In this document: piece by piece, positions 9,161 through 16,964 of the stretch
Position numbering within the stretch: the first letter of the stretch is position 1
How the letters are laid out: each line of letters starts with the position of its first letter
Assembly: GCA_030147505.1 (NCBI GenBank)
Contig: JASBVG010000095.1
Location: 1 to 64,000 of the forward strand
From: Tardiphaga sp.
GTDB lineage: Bacteria; Pseudomonadota; Alphaproteobacteria; Rhizobiales; Xanthobacteraceae
DNA length: 64,000 nt
Direction of reading: 5' to 3'
Translations under genes and position numbers: made by a program
Notes under the pieces: generated by a model
What the model was told of the DNA's origin: nothing
Databases searched by the model: none
Seen by the model: only the letters and a program-made list of their open reading frames with translations

Positions 9161-11113
9161 TCAGTTCGCCTTCTCGGGCTCCGCCGGAGCAGCCGCTGCG
9201 GGGGTCTCGTCTTTCTTTTCCGCATCCGGCTGCAGCGCCTTCGGTGCCGTGGTGAACCGCTCGATCACCGAGCGCACGGCGTCCTTGGTCTTGCGATCCT
9301 TCACGGCATCCAGCAGCGGCGCGGCGCCCGGGGAGCGACGGATCAGGCTTTCCGGGTCGGGGAAGATCAGGGGATCGTCCCACGGGCCCTGGATGACGAA
9401 AGGCAGTTCGAAGCCGCCGGTACCGCTGGTAGCGGCTTTCAGGCTCGCGGTGCCTTTCATGTCGTATTCGCGGGCGGGGACCGAGGCGGTGCCGGTCAGC
9501 GCCAGCTTCGTGGTCGGACCGTCGATGCGAATGTCCTGGGCGGTGGCGGTGCCGTCCTGGAATTTGAGCTGCATCACCAGATTCGAGAACGGCGTCGAGC
9601 CCGAGCGGAAATTGCCGGAGCGCGACAGCGGGCTCTTCTCCAGCCGCTTCAGCAACTGCTCGACATTGAAACCGGTGATGGCGCCGTCCTGGCCGATCAG
9701 GGTGGCCGAGCCGTCGAGCGATTGCGCGAGACCGAAAGGTGAGGAGCCGGAGGCTTCCAGCATCATGTTGAGGGTGCCGCGGCCGGTGAGGCGCGTCACA
9801 CCGAACAGGTCGCTGGCACAGGCGAGCAGGTCGACATCGCTGAACTGCACCTGCGCCTTGACATCGGCGATGCTGTCCGAACGCGCGATGCTGAAGGAGC
9901 CGCGGGCGATGCCGCCATAGACCTGCGCTTCGCCGACCGACAGCGCCAGTGCGCCGCCGCGCAGATTGGCGCCGAGCGCGGTGCGGCCGAGAGTCGATGA
10001 GCCGATGGTGAGTTTTGCCGCGGACAGCCGCATGTCGAGATCGACGGAGGACAGCGCGTCGAGATCGAACAGCTGCCGGCTCCAGTCGCGCTGGCCTGAG
10101 GCGAGCAGGCGCACCGTCGAGACATAGGGCGTGAAGTCGAGCGCGCCGGCGGCCAGCGTCGCCTGCAAAGTCTGGCGACCGCTATTGCTATAGGTCATGA
10201 CGCCCTCGGCGGTATTGCCGTCGAGTTCGACATTGACATTGGTGAGCGCAATGGACGGGCCGACCAGGCTGGCGCGCGCCTTCAGCGCGAAGCGTCCGAA
10301 TCCGCCGGCGCCGGGTGGCGCTTGGCCGACCCAGCGGAGCGCATTGCGTAGCGACAGGCTGTCAGCCGTGAGCGTGCCTTCCATCACCAGGCTGGCCTTG
10401 TTGGCGATATTGCCGTCGAAAGCGAGTTTGATCGGCGCGCTGGCGAAACGCGCCTTCAGGCCGGAGCGCTCGCCGGACAGTGCGGCGAGGAAATCGCTGA
10501 CGCTGAGGCTGGCATCGACGCGCTCGCCGCGCCAGTCGAACTGGCCGGTGGCGGCGAAGGAGCGCGAGATTGAGGGCCATGCCAGCGCGAGGTCGATATC
10601 GTTGAGGCGCTCATGGTTATGCGCGTCGCGATAGTCGAGCTGACCGTCCTGAATGCGGATTTCGGAGAAGGAGAGTTGCTCGCCGCCGGGTTTTGTTTTT
10701 CGTGCGATGGATTCGATAAAAGGCGCCCAGTTGCTGTCGCCATTGGCCTCGCGGACCACGCGGATGCGCGGCCGCAGCATCACCATGTCGGCGATTTCGA
10801 AACGCTGCAGCAGCAGCGGCAGCAGCCGCAGATTGGCGGTGAGCACGTCCACCGACAGGGCCGGATCGATGGCGCCGCCGTTCTTCAGCCCGACATCGTG
10901 AAACGACACATAGCTGCCGGGGAACACCGAGATGTCCACGGCGCCGTTGACCACGAAATCGAGTCCGGTGACGCTGCGGATCTGCGCTTCCACGGCATTA
11001 CGCAGCGCATCGCGGCTGAGCAGCCACGACATGGCGAACAGCCCGATCACGACAACGCCCAGGAGCGCCACGATGGGCATCCCCAGGCGCTTTATTCCTT
11101 GGGCTTTCGTCAA
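9161..11113 (-). CDS. AsmA family protein
   Basis: A 650-residue envelope protein. It has a basic N-terminus then one membrane helix (GMPIVALLGVVVIGLFAMSW), followed by AsmA repeats such as VTGLDFVVNGAVDISVFPGSYVSF and, near the C-terminus, LNMMLEASGSSPFGLAQSLDG and the conserved FQDGTATAQDIRIDGP region. The bulk is expected in the periplasm, where AsmA-like proteins form long lipid-binding bridges in outer-membrane homeostasis. The C-terminal tail is low complexity (Ala/Pro/Glu). The TTG at 11113 keeps the basic residues before the helix; ATG at 11080 is an alternative start. Divergent from the CoA transferase genes. Confidence 0.85.
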   Translation of the reverse strand: MTKAQGIKRLGMPIVALLGVVVIGLFAMSWLLSRDALRNAVEAQIRSVTGLDFVVNGAVDISVFPGSYVSFHDVGLKNGGAIDPALSVDVLTANLRLLPLLLQRFEIADMVMLRPRIRVVREANGDSNWAPFIESIARKTKPGGEQLSFSEIRIQDGQLDYRDAHNHERLNDIDLALAWPSISRSFAATGQFDWRGERVDASLSVSDFLAALSGERSGLKARFASAPIKLAFDGNIANKASLVMEGTLTADSLSLRNALRWVGQAPPGAGGFGRFALKARASLVGPSIALTNVNVELDGNTAEGVMTYSNSGRQTLQATLAAGALDFTPYVSTVRLLASGQRDWSRQLFDLDALSSVDLDMRLSAAKLTIGSSTLGRTALGANLRGGALALSVGEAQVYGGIARGSFSIARSDSIADVKAQVQFSDVDLLACASDLFGVTRLTGRGTLNMMLEASGSSPFGLAQSLDGSATLIGQDGAITGFNVEQLLKRLEKSPLSRSGNFRSGSTPFSNLVMQLKFQDGTATAQDIRIDGPTTKLALTGTASVPAREYDMKGTASLKAATSGTGGFELPFVIQGPWDDPLIFPDPESLIRRSPGAAPLLDAVKDRKTKDAVRSVIERFTTAPKALQPDAEKKDETPAAAAPAEPEKAN

Positions 11114-11350
11114 TGATCTATCCGGTGTTGGCTATTGGTCTAAACGCAGCCGGGGCGCAGCCACATCCGTGCTCGCCCCGCATCCAAGGTGCTCAATTTG
11201 ATCGGTTTTCTTGACGCTTTCAAGGCCGGACAGGGGGGCGACGGGGTCGCATCCACTGCGATTGACGGGCTCAAAGGTTTCCGCCTAATACTTCACCGCA
11301 TTGCGGCACCCGCCGGACCTCCGAGCTCTCTTCATCAGGTCGATTTCCCC

Positions 11351-12058
11351 ATGGTCAACAAGGTCTACCCCGACGCCAAATCGGCACTCGACGGCATCCT
11401 CAAGGACGGCATGATGATCATGTCGGGCGGCTTCGGCCTCTGCGGTATCGCCGAGGATCTTTCCGACGCGCTCCGCGACAGCGGTGTCAAGGATCTCACG
11501 GTCGTTTCCAACAATGCCGGCGTGGACGGCATCGGCCTGTCGCGCCTGCTGGAAACCCGCCAGATCAAGAAGATGATCTCGTCCTATGTGGGTGAGAACA
11601 AGCTGTTCGCGCAGCAATATCTGGCCGGTGAGCTGGAACTCGAATTCTCCCCGCAGGGCACCCTCGCCGAGCGCATCCGCGCCGGCGGCGCTGGCATCCC
11701 GGGCTTCTACACCAAAACCGGCGTCGGCACGCTGATCTCCGAGGGCAAGCCGACCATGGAGTTCAACGGCGAGACCTACATGCTGGAGCGCGGCCTGTTC
11801 GCCGACATCGCGATCGTGCACGCCTGGAAGGGCGATACCGCTGGCAACCTCGTCTATCGCAAGACCGCGCGGAACTTTAACCCGATGATGGCGACCGCCG
11901 CCAAGATCACCATCGCCGAGGTCGAGCATCTGGTGCAGCCCGGCGAGATCGATCCGGATCACATTCATACGCCCGGCATTTTCGTGCAGCGCATCGTTGA
12001 GGTGGGCACCGGCAAGAAGCGCATCGAAAAAGTCACCTCGCGCCAGCGTCCGGCGTAA
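11351..12058 (+). CDS. scoA: 3-oxoacid (succinyl-CoA type) CoA transferase subunit A
   Basis: A 235-residue alpha subunit of a class I CoA transferase, which moves CoA between succinyl-CoA and a 3-oxoacid such as acetoacetate (ketone body or PHB breakdown use). MVNKVYPDAKSALDGILKDG begins the protein, with SGGFGLCGIAEDLSDAL as the glycine-rich CoA-binding region and NNAGVDGIGLSRLL following, as in SCOT/ScoA. The frame is open further upstream to 11189, but similarity starts at this ATG. Subunit B follows after 27 bases. The phasin genes elsewhere in the window fit a PHB-using cell, though the link is only suggestive. Confidence 0.9.
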   Translation: MVNKVYPDAKSALDGILKDGMMIMSGGFGLCGIAEDLSDALRDSGVKDLTVVSNNAGVDGIGLSRLLETRQIKKMISSYVGENKLFAQQYLAGELELEFSPQGTLAERIRAGGAGIPGFYTKTGVGTLISEGKPTMEFNGETYMLERGLFADIAIVHAWKGDTAGNLVYRKTARNFNPMMATAAKITIAEVEHLVQPGEIDPDHIHTPGIFVQRIVEVGTGKKRIEKVTSRQRPA

Positions 12059-12085
12059 GCTTTAGAAATCAGCAGGAGAGCCACA

Positions 12086-12736
12086 ATGGCCTGGACCCGC
12101 GATCAGATGGCAGCCCGCGCTGCGAAAGAACTGCGTGACGGTTACTACGTGAACCTCGGCATCGGCATTCCGACGCTGGTGTCGAACTACATTCCGGACG
12201 GCGTCGACGTTCAGCTGCAGAGCGAGAACGGCATGCTCGGCATGGGCCCGTTCCCTTATGAAGGCGAGGAAGATCCCGACCTCATCAATGCCGGCAAGCA
12301 GACCGTCACCGAACTGCCAACCACCAGCTATTTCTCCTCGGCCGACTCGTTCGGTATGGTGCGCGGCGGCCATATCGACCTGTCGATCCTCGGCGCCATG
12401 CAGGTGGCCCAGAATGGCGATCTCGCCAACTGGATGATCCCCGGCAAGATGGTGAAGGGCATGGGCGGCGCGATGGATCTCGTCGCCGGCGTCAAGCGGG
12501 TTGTCGTCGTGATGGAGCATTCGGCCAAGGACGGCCCGAAGCTGCTCAAGAAGTGCGACCTGCCGCTGACCGGCGAGCGCGTCGTCGACATGGTCGTCAC
12601 GGATCTGGCGGTGTTCACCATCGACAAGCACGGCGATGGCGGCATGGCGCTGATCGAACTCGCCGATGGCGTGACGTTGGACGAGGTCAAGGAAAAGACC
12701 GAAGCCGAATACCGCGTGGCGCTGAAGAACACCTGA
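12086..12736 (+). CDS. scoB: 3-oxoacid (succinyl-CoA type) CoA transferase subunit B
   Basis: A 216-residue beta subunit carrying the catalytic glutamate in the QSENGMLGMGPFP motif (around residue 50), which forms the covalent CoA thioester. GGHIDLSILGAMQV and GAMDLVAGVKRVVVVMEH are also family blocks. An AGGAG eight bases before ATG supports the start. Together with subunit A it forms the active cytoplasmic heterotetramer. A palindromic repeat lies 29 bases past the stop and may end the transcript. Confidence 0.92.
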   Translation: MAWTRDQMAARAAKELRDGYYVNLGIGIPTLVSNYIPDGVDVQLQSENGMLGMGPFPYEGEEDPDLINAGKQTVTELPTTSYFSSADSFGMVRGGHIDLSILGAMQVAQNGDLANWMIPGKMVKGMGGAMDLVAGVKRVVVVMEHSAKDGPKLLKKCDLPLTGERVVDMVVTDLAVFTIDKHGDGGMALIELADGVTLDEVKEKTEAEYRVALKNT

Positions 12737-12765
12737 ACTATTGCGCGATCCACGCGTTGCTCAAC

Positions 12766-12788
12766 ATGCCCGGCCTCGTGCCGGGCAT
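12766..12788. repeat. Short palindromic repeat
   Basis: Perfect 9-base arms ATGCCCGGC / GCCGGGCAT separated by CTCGT, between scoB and the AI-2E family gene. It resembles the element at 42208-42230 (related arms built on GCCGGG/CCCGGC around a short CG-containing loop). It lacks a following T-run and looks like one of the dispersed palindromes of this group rather than a classical terminator. Confidence 0.6.
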
Positions 12789-12821
12789 TCGCGTTAGAGG
12801 TTGATCCCGCAGGAGACCCAG

Positions 12822-13886
12822 ATGGCCGCCCGTCTCGAAGACCGCACCTTCATGCTGCTGCTGATCGCGGTGTCGCTCGCTTTCGGCTGGATCCTCTCGT
12901 CGTTCTACAGCGCGATCCTGTGGGGCATTGTCATCGCCATCATGTTCGCGCCGATGCATCGGCGGCTGCTCGCGCGGATGCCGAAGCATCCGAATTCGGC
13001 GGCGCTGCTCACGGTCGGCCTGATCGTTCTGATCGTCATCCTGCCGCTCACCATGGTCGGCGCCTCGCTGGCAACGGAAGCAGCCACCGTCTTCGCCAAG
13101 ATGAAGTCGGGCGAATACAATCTCGGCACTTTCATGCAGCAGATTTTTGATGCGCTGCCTGCCTGGCTCAAGGGCCTGCTCGACCGCTTCGGCATTTCCA
13201 GTCTCGGCAATCTGCAGGAGAAGCTCTCCGGCGGCTTGATGCAGGGCAGCCAGTACATCGCCTCGCAGGCGCTGAATATCGGCCAGAGCACTTTTGATTT
13301 CATCATTCAGCTTGGCATCATGCTGTATCTGCTGTTCTTCCTGTTCAAGGATGGCGATGCGCTGGCGGCGCGTTTCAAGGATGCTCTGCCGCTGAAGCCC
13401 GGCCTGCGCGACGACCTCCTCGAGAAGTTCACGGTGGTGATCCGCGCCACCGTGAAGGGCGGCATTCTCGTAGCGTTGGCGCAGGGCGCGCTGGGCGGGC
13501 TGATCTTCTGGATCCTCGGCATCAGCGCCGCACTGCTGTGGGCGGTGCTGATGGCGTTCCTGTCGCTGCTGCCGGCGGTTGGCGCGGGGCTCGTCTGGAT
13601 GCCGGTGGCAATCTATCTGCTGGCGACGGGGGCTGTGGTGAAGGGCGTCGTGCTGATCGCCTACGGATTTCTCGTCATCGGCCTCGTCGATAATATCTTG
13701 CGCCCGATGCTGGTGGGCAAGGATACCAAGCTGCCGGATTATCTGGTGCTGCTGTCTACCATTGGTGGCATCAATGCGCTCGGGCTCAACGGTTTCGTTG
13801 TGGGCCCGGTGATCGCGGCGATGTTCGTGGCGGGATGGGCGATCTTCGCGCAGTCGCGCAAGGGTGGGGAAACGACGGTCTTGTAG
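12822..13886 (+). CDS. AI-2E family transporter (UPF0118/TqsA-PerM-like)
   Basis: A 354-residue integral membrane protein with about eight helices: an N-terminal pair (LLLIAVSLAFGWILSSFYSAILWG and the GLIVLIVILPLTMVGASL segment), a soluble loop (about 90-150), then a helical bundle including GIMLYLLFFLFKDGDALAARF and the conserved DNILRPMLVGKDTKLPDYLVLLSTIGGI near the C-terminus. Family members export varied solutes (autoinducer-2, ions); the substrate here is unknown. Start chosen at 12822 because AGGAG stands at 12811-12815. The stop codon lies inside a palindromic repeat. Confidence 0.85.
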   Translation: MAARLEDRTFMLLLIAVSLAFGWILSSFYSAILWGIVIAIMFAPMHRRLLARMPKHPNSAALLTVGLIVLIVILPLTMVGASLATEAATVFAKMKSGEYNLGTFMQQIFDALPAWLKGLLDRFGISSLGNLQEKLSGGLMQGSQYIASQALNIGQSTFDFIIQLGIMLYLLFFLFKDGDALAARFKDALPLKPGLRDDLLEKFTVVIRATVKGGILVALAQGALGGLIFWILGISAALLWAVLMAFLSLLPAVGAGLVWMPVAIYLLATGAVVKGVVLIAYGFLVIGLVDNILRPMLVGKDTKLPDYLVLLSTIGGINALGLNGFVVGPVIAAMFVAGWAIFAQSRKGGETTVL

Positions 13887-13917
13887 GATGGGTTTCGCTG
13901 CGCTCTACCCATCCTAC
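13883..13917. repeat. Palindromic repeat overlapping the stop of the AI-2E family gene
   Basis: Perfect 11-base arms GTAGGATGGGT and ACCCATCCTAC around a 13-base loop TTCGCTGCGCTCT. The TAG stop at 13884-13886 is inside the left arm. It sits between convergent genes and could act as a bidirectional RNA hairpin, though no T-run follows. The sequence type is familiar as a dispersed repeat in Bradyrhizobium-like genomes (recollection, not checked). Confidence 0.65.
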
Positions 13918-13927
13918 GGCCGCCAGC

Positions 13928-15568
13928 TTAAACCGGCCCCTTCGGCACATCCGCAAAGCGCGTCAGCCACATCACCGGTCCGATGCTCGCCGCGACGATG
14001 AGCAGTGCGGCGAGGGCGCCTTCCTCGAAACTGCCGCGGCTCGCATATTGATAGATCGAGGTCGCCAGCGTTTCTACATTGAGCGGACGCAGCAGCAGCG
14101 TCGCCGGCAATTCCTTCAGGCAATCGACGAAGACGACGATGACCGCACCGAGCAGCGCCGGGCGCAGCAGCGGGAGATGGATGGCGCGCAGCGTCGTCAT
14201 GACGGGTGCACCCGCAGCGCGGGCGCTGTCGTCATAGTCGGCAGGGATGTGATCGAAGCCCGCCTTGATAAGGCCGGTTGGCACGGCGAGGAAGCGGATC
14301 GCATAGGCGATCATAACGGCAGCGCCGGAGCCGATCATCAGGAGGCCGGGGAGCGGAGCGCCGATCCATCTTGCGACGGTGTTGAGACCGTTGTCGATGA
14401 ACAGCACTGGCGTCAGCAGGCCGAGCGCCAGCACGAGGCCGGGCAGCGCGTAACCCGCCTGCGCGATGGCAAATGATACGTCCGTAAGGCGCGATGGGCG
14501 CCAGCGCTGGGCGATCACCACGACGAGCCCGAGCAGCAAGGCGATGCCGGTGGCGATGGCGGCGAGCAGGATCGTGTGACCGGCGTCGCGCCAGACCGTT
14601 GTATCGCTCGCCAGTAACCCGCGGCGGATACTCTGATGCAGCAGATAGAGCAGCGGCACGGCAAAGCCGAGCGTTGCAGGGAGCAGACAGGCGACGAAGG
14701 CGAGCGTGCCGCGCCAGCCGTGAAGCTGCGTCCGTGGCATAAGACGCGGGTTTTCGGAGGAGAACTCAAAACTGCTTTCGCGGCGTCCGAAGCGTTCGAT
14801 CGCGATCAGCACGGTGACGATGGCCAGCATGAACAGCGAGAGCTGCGCCGCGCCGGCGAGGCTGCCGCGATTGAGCCAGGTGGTGAAGACCGAAACCGTC
14901 AGCGTGCGCACGCCGAGATATTCGCTGGCACCGATGTCGTTCAGCGTCTCCAGCGAGACGAGGGCGAGGCCGACGGCGAGGGCCGGCCGCGCCATGGGCA
15001 GCGAGACGCGGCGAAACGTCGTCCAGCGGCTAGCGCCGAGCACTTTCGCCACTTCGGCGAAGTCTGCGCTGCGGTGCTGGAACATCGCGCGGGCCGATAG
15101 ATACACATAGGGATAGAGCACGAGCCCGATGATGAAGATCGCACCGGGCAGCGAGCGCATGGTCGGCAGCAGCTTGATGGCGTCGGGCAGCGGCATCGCT
15201 GTCGCCAGCGCGCGGTGGACGAGGCCGAGCGGTTCGAACAGATCCACATAGACATAGGCGGCAAGATAGGTCGGGATCGCCAGTGGCAATGGCAGCAGCC
15301 ATAGCAGCAGCGCCCGGCCGGTGAAATCATGCGACGAGATCAGCCATGCGGTGCCGGCGCCGATGGCGAGTGCGACGATGCCCACGCCGAGAAGCAGCGC
15401 AACGGTGTCGCGCAAGGCCAGCGGCATGACATAAGCGAGGAGATGTTGCCAGAGTTCGGGCTCGGGCTGCAGCGCGAGAACAGCGATGGATATCACAGGC
15501 GCCGCGACGACGAGCGCGGTGGCGGCTGCGATGAGGATGGCAACAATCTCGGTGCGGGAGAGCTTCAC
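13928..15568 (-). CDS. fbpB: Ferric-iron-type ABC transporter permease (FbpB/SfuB-like)
   Basis: A 546-residue fused permease made of two homologous halves of about six helices each, the usual layout of Fe(III) importers. EAA-type loops appear as DFAEVAKVLGASRWTTFRRVSLPMARPA (first half) and DYDDSARAAGAPVMTTLRAIHLPLLRPA (second half). The binding protein gene lies upstream on the same strand but 196 bases away, the gap being filled by palindromic repeats. No matching ATPase gene is seen in the window, so the ATPase must be encoded elsewhere. Confidence 0.9.
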   Translation of the reverse strand: MKLSRTEIVAILIAAATALVVAAPVISIAVLALQPEPELWQHLLAYVMPLALRDTVALLLGVGIVALAIGAGTAWLISSHDFTGRALLLWLLPLPLAIPTYLAAYVYVDLFEPLGLVHRALATAMPLPDAIKLLPTMRSLPGAIFIIGLVLYPYVYLSARAMFQHRSADFAEVAKVLGASRWTTFRRVSLPMARPALAVGLALVSLETLNDIGASEYLGVRTLTVSVFTTWLNRGSLAGAAQLSLFMLAIVTVLIAIERFGRRESSFEFSSENPRLMPRTQLHGWRGTLAFVACLLPATLGFAVPLLYLLHQSIRRGLLASDTTVWRDAGHTILLAAIATGIALLLGLVVVIAQRWRPSRLTDVSFAIAQAGYALPGLVLALGLLTPVLFIDNGLNTVARWIGAPLPGLLMIGSGAAVMIAYAIRFLAVPTGLIKAGFDHIPADYDDSARAAGAPVMTTLRAIHLPLLRPALLGAVIVVFVDCLKELPATLLLRPLNVETLATSIYQYASRGSFEEGALAALLIVAASIGPVMWLTRFADVPKGPV

Positions 15569-15609
15569 GCGGGGCTTACTTCGAACGCTTGCTTGGAACC
15601 CACAACTCT

Positions 15610-15752
15610 ACCCTCATGGCGAGGCGCGCGCCATTGGCGCGCGTCTCGAACCTTGAGCTGACGAAGCTCGGAGCTTGCCGCCATCCTTCGAGACGCGGCC
15701 AAGTGGCCGCTCCTCTCGCCTGAACGCTTTGCGTTCAGGCTGGGATGAGGGC
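15610..15752. repeat. REP/BIME-like palindromic repeat cluster within the iron transporter operon
   Basis: The gap between fbpA and fbpB holds several inverted repeats: GCGCGC-CATTG-GCGCGC near 15625-15641 inside a larger arm pair (CCTCATGGCGAGG to TCTCGAACCTTGAG), a second partial unit CATCCTTCGAGACGCGGCC ... GGGATGAGG, and a perfect 10-base stem GCCTGAACGC-TTT-GCGTTCAGGC at 15718-15740. The pattern CCTCAT...GAGG with TCTCGAA is that of repetitive extragenic palindromes. As RNA they could reduce read-through or protect the fbpA message from decay. Confidence 0.65.
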
Positions 15753-15764
15753 TCAGTAGGTCGC

Positions 15765-16778
15765 TCAGTTATCGAAACCGACCTTGTCCACCAGCGTCGA
15801 TGCCGCCTTGCGGTTGCCGGCGATCCTGGCGATCGGCATCGGGTCGGCGTTCAGCTTGCCGTAGCCGGCGATGGTTGGATTGACGGCAACGCCCGATTTC
15901 ACCGGATACTCGTAATTCGTATCCGCATAGATCTTCTGTGCTTCGTCGCCGGCCAGCCATTCGATCAGCTTCACCGCATTGGCCTTGTTCGGCGCGTGCT
16001 TGGCGAGCAGCACGCCGGACAGGTTCACATGGGTGCCGCCATCCGCGAAAGTCGGCAGGATCACCTTGGTGGCTTCGGCCCACGGCTTCTTGTCGGGATC
16101 GCTGTTCATCATCAGCGCCCAGTAATAGGTATTGCCGATGCCGATATCGCACTTGCCCGCCGCGACGTCGCGCGCCTGTTCGCGGTCGCCGCCTGAAGGC
16201 TTTTGCGCGAGATTGGCCTTGAGGCCGCGCAGCCATTCCTCGGCCTTGGCTTCGCCGTGTTTGGTGACGTAAGCGGCAAACAGGCCGTTATTGTAGATGT
16301 GCTGGCCGGAGCGGATGCAGATCTTGCCCTTCCACTTGGGATCGGCGAGCTCTTCATAGGTGATGGTGTCCTGCTTCACCCGGTCCTTCGAGGCATAGAT
16401 CACGCGGGCGCGCATGGAGATGCCGGCCCACTGGCCATCGGGATCGCGATATTGCGCCGGCACCGTCTTCTCGATCACCTCGGATTTCATCGGCTGGGTG
16501 ATGCCGGCCTGCACGGCGTCATCGATGCGGCCGAGATCGACGGTCAGCAGCACGTCGGCGGGGCTGTTCGCGCCTTCGGTCTTGATGCGCTGCTCGAGAC
16601 CCGACGATGCGGAAATGACGTTCACCTTGATGCCGGACTCCTTGGTGAAGGCGTCGAACAGCGGCTGCACCAGCTTCGTCTCGCGATAGGTGTAGACATT
16701 GACCTCTCCCGAGGCCTGCGCAGCAGGGGCGCCGAGCGCGAGAACGAGGGCGGTCCCGAGGGCGTATCGCTTGATCAT
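15765..16778 (-). CDS. fbpA: Ferric-iron ABC transporter substrate-binding protein (FbpA/FutA-like)
   Basis: A 337-residue periplasmic iron-binding protein. The N-terminus is a Sec signal peptide (MIKRYALGTALVLALGAPAA, then QASGEVNVYTYRE with cleavage near residue 22). The mature start VNVYTYRETKLVQPLFDAF and the motif IGIGNTYYWALM, with its tandem tyrosines, are characteristic of the FbpA/FutA group that holds Fe(III) through Tyr side chains. A 17-base Irr-like box lies 90 bases upstream of the start. It precedes the permease gene on the same strand. Confidence 0.92.
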   Translation of the reverse strand: MIKRYALGTALVLALGAPAAQASGEVNVYTYRETKLVQPLFDAFTKESGIKVNVISASSGLEQRIKTEGANSPADVLLTVDLGRIDDAVQAGITQPMKSEVIEKTVPAQYRDPDGQWAGISMRARVIYASKDRVKQDTITYEELADPKWKGKICIRSGQHIYNNGLFAAYVTKHGEAKAEEWLRGLKANLAQKPSGGDREQARDVAAGKCDIGIGNTYYWALMMNSDPDKKPWAEATKVILPTFADGGTHVNLSGVLLAKHAPNKANAVKLIEWLAGDEAQKIYADTNYEYPVKSGVAVNPTIAGYGKLNADPMPIARIAGNRKAASTLVDKVGFDN

Positions 16779-16867
16779 GGAGGGGCTCCGGCAAAGGAAG
16801 GCAATACCGAAGTCAGTAGCGTAGTAAGTCGACGCGGGAGAGCGGCGGAATGTCGCTAAACTTGTAG

Positions 16868-16884
16868 TCTAGACTAATTCTAGA
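16868..16884. promoter_or_regulatory. Irr-type iron control element (ICE-like box)
   Basis: TCTAGACTAATTCTAGA is an inverted repeat with TCTAGA half-sites and five bases between them. Its length and TAGA...TTCTA core match the ICE motif (TTTAGAA-N3-TTCTAAA) bound by the rhizobial iron regulator Irr. It lies in the 186-base gap 90 bases upstream of the ferric-iron binding protein gene, the position expected for iron control. Confidence 0.5.
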
Positions 16885-16964
16885 TTTGTTTCGTCGCGGC
16901 GGCGGTCACGGCCTACCTTGTGTGCCATCGGTAATGGTCGTGGCACGGTCCGCCGTTTGCTGCA

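Noticed and set aside
12766..12788. Classical terminator after scoB
   Set aside because: A strong hairpin but without a T-run; treated as a dispersed palindrome.
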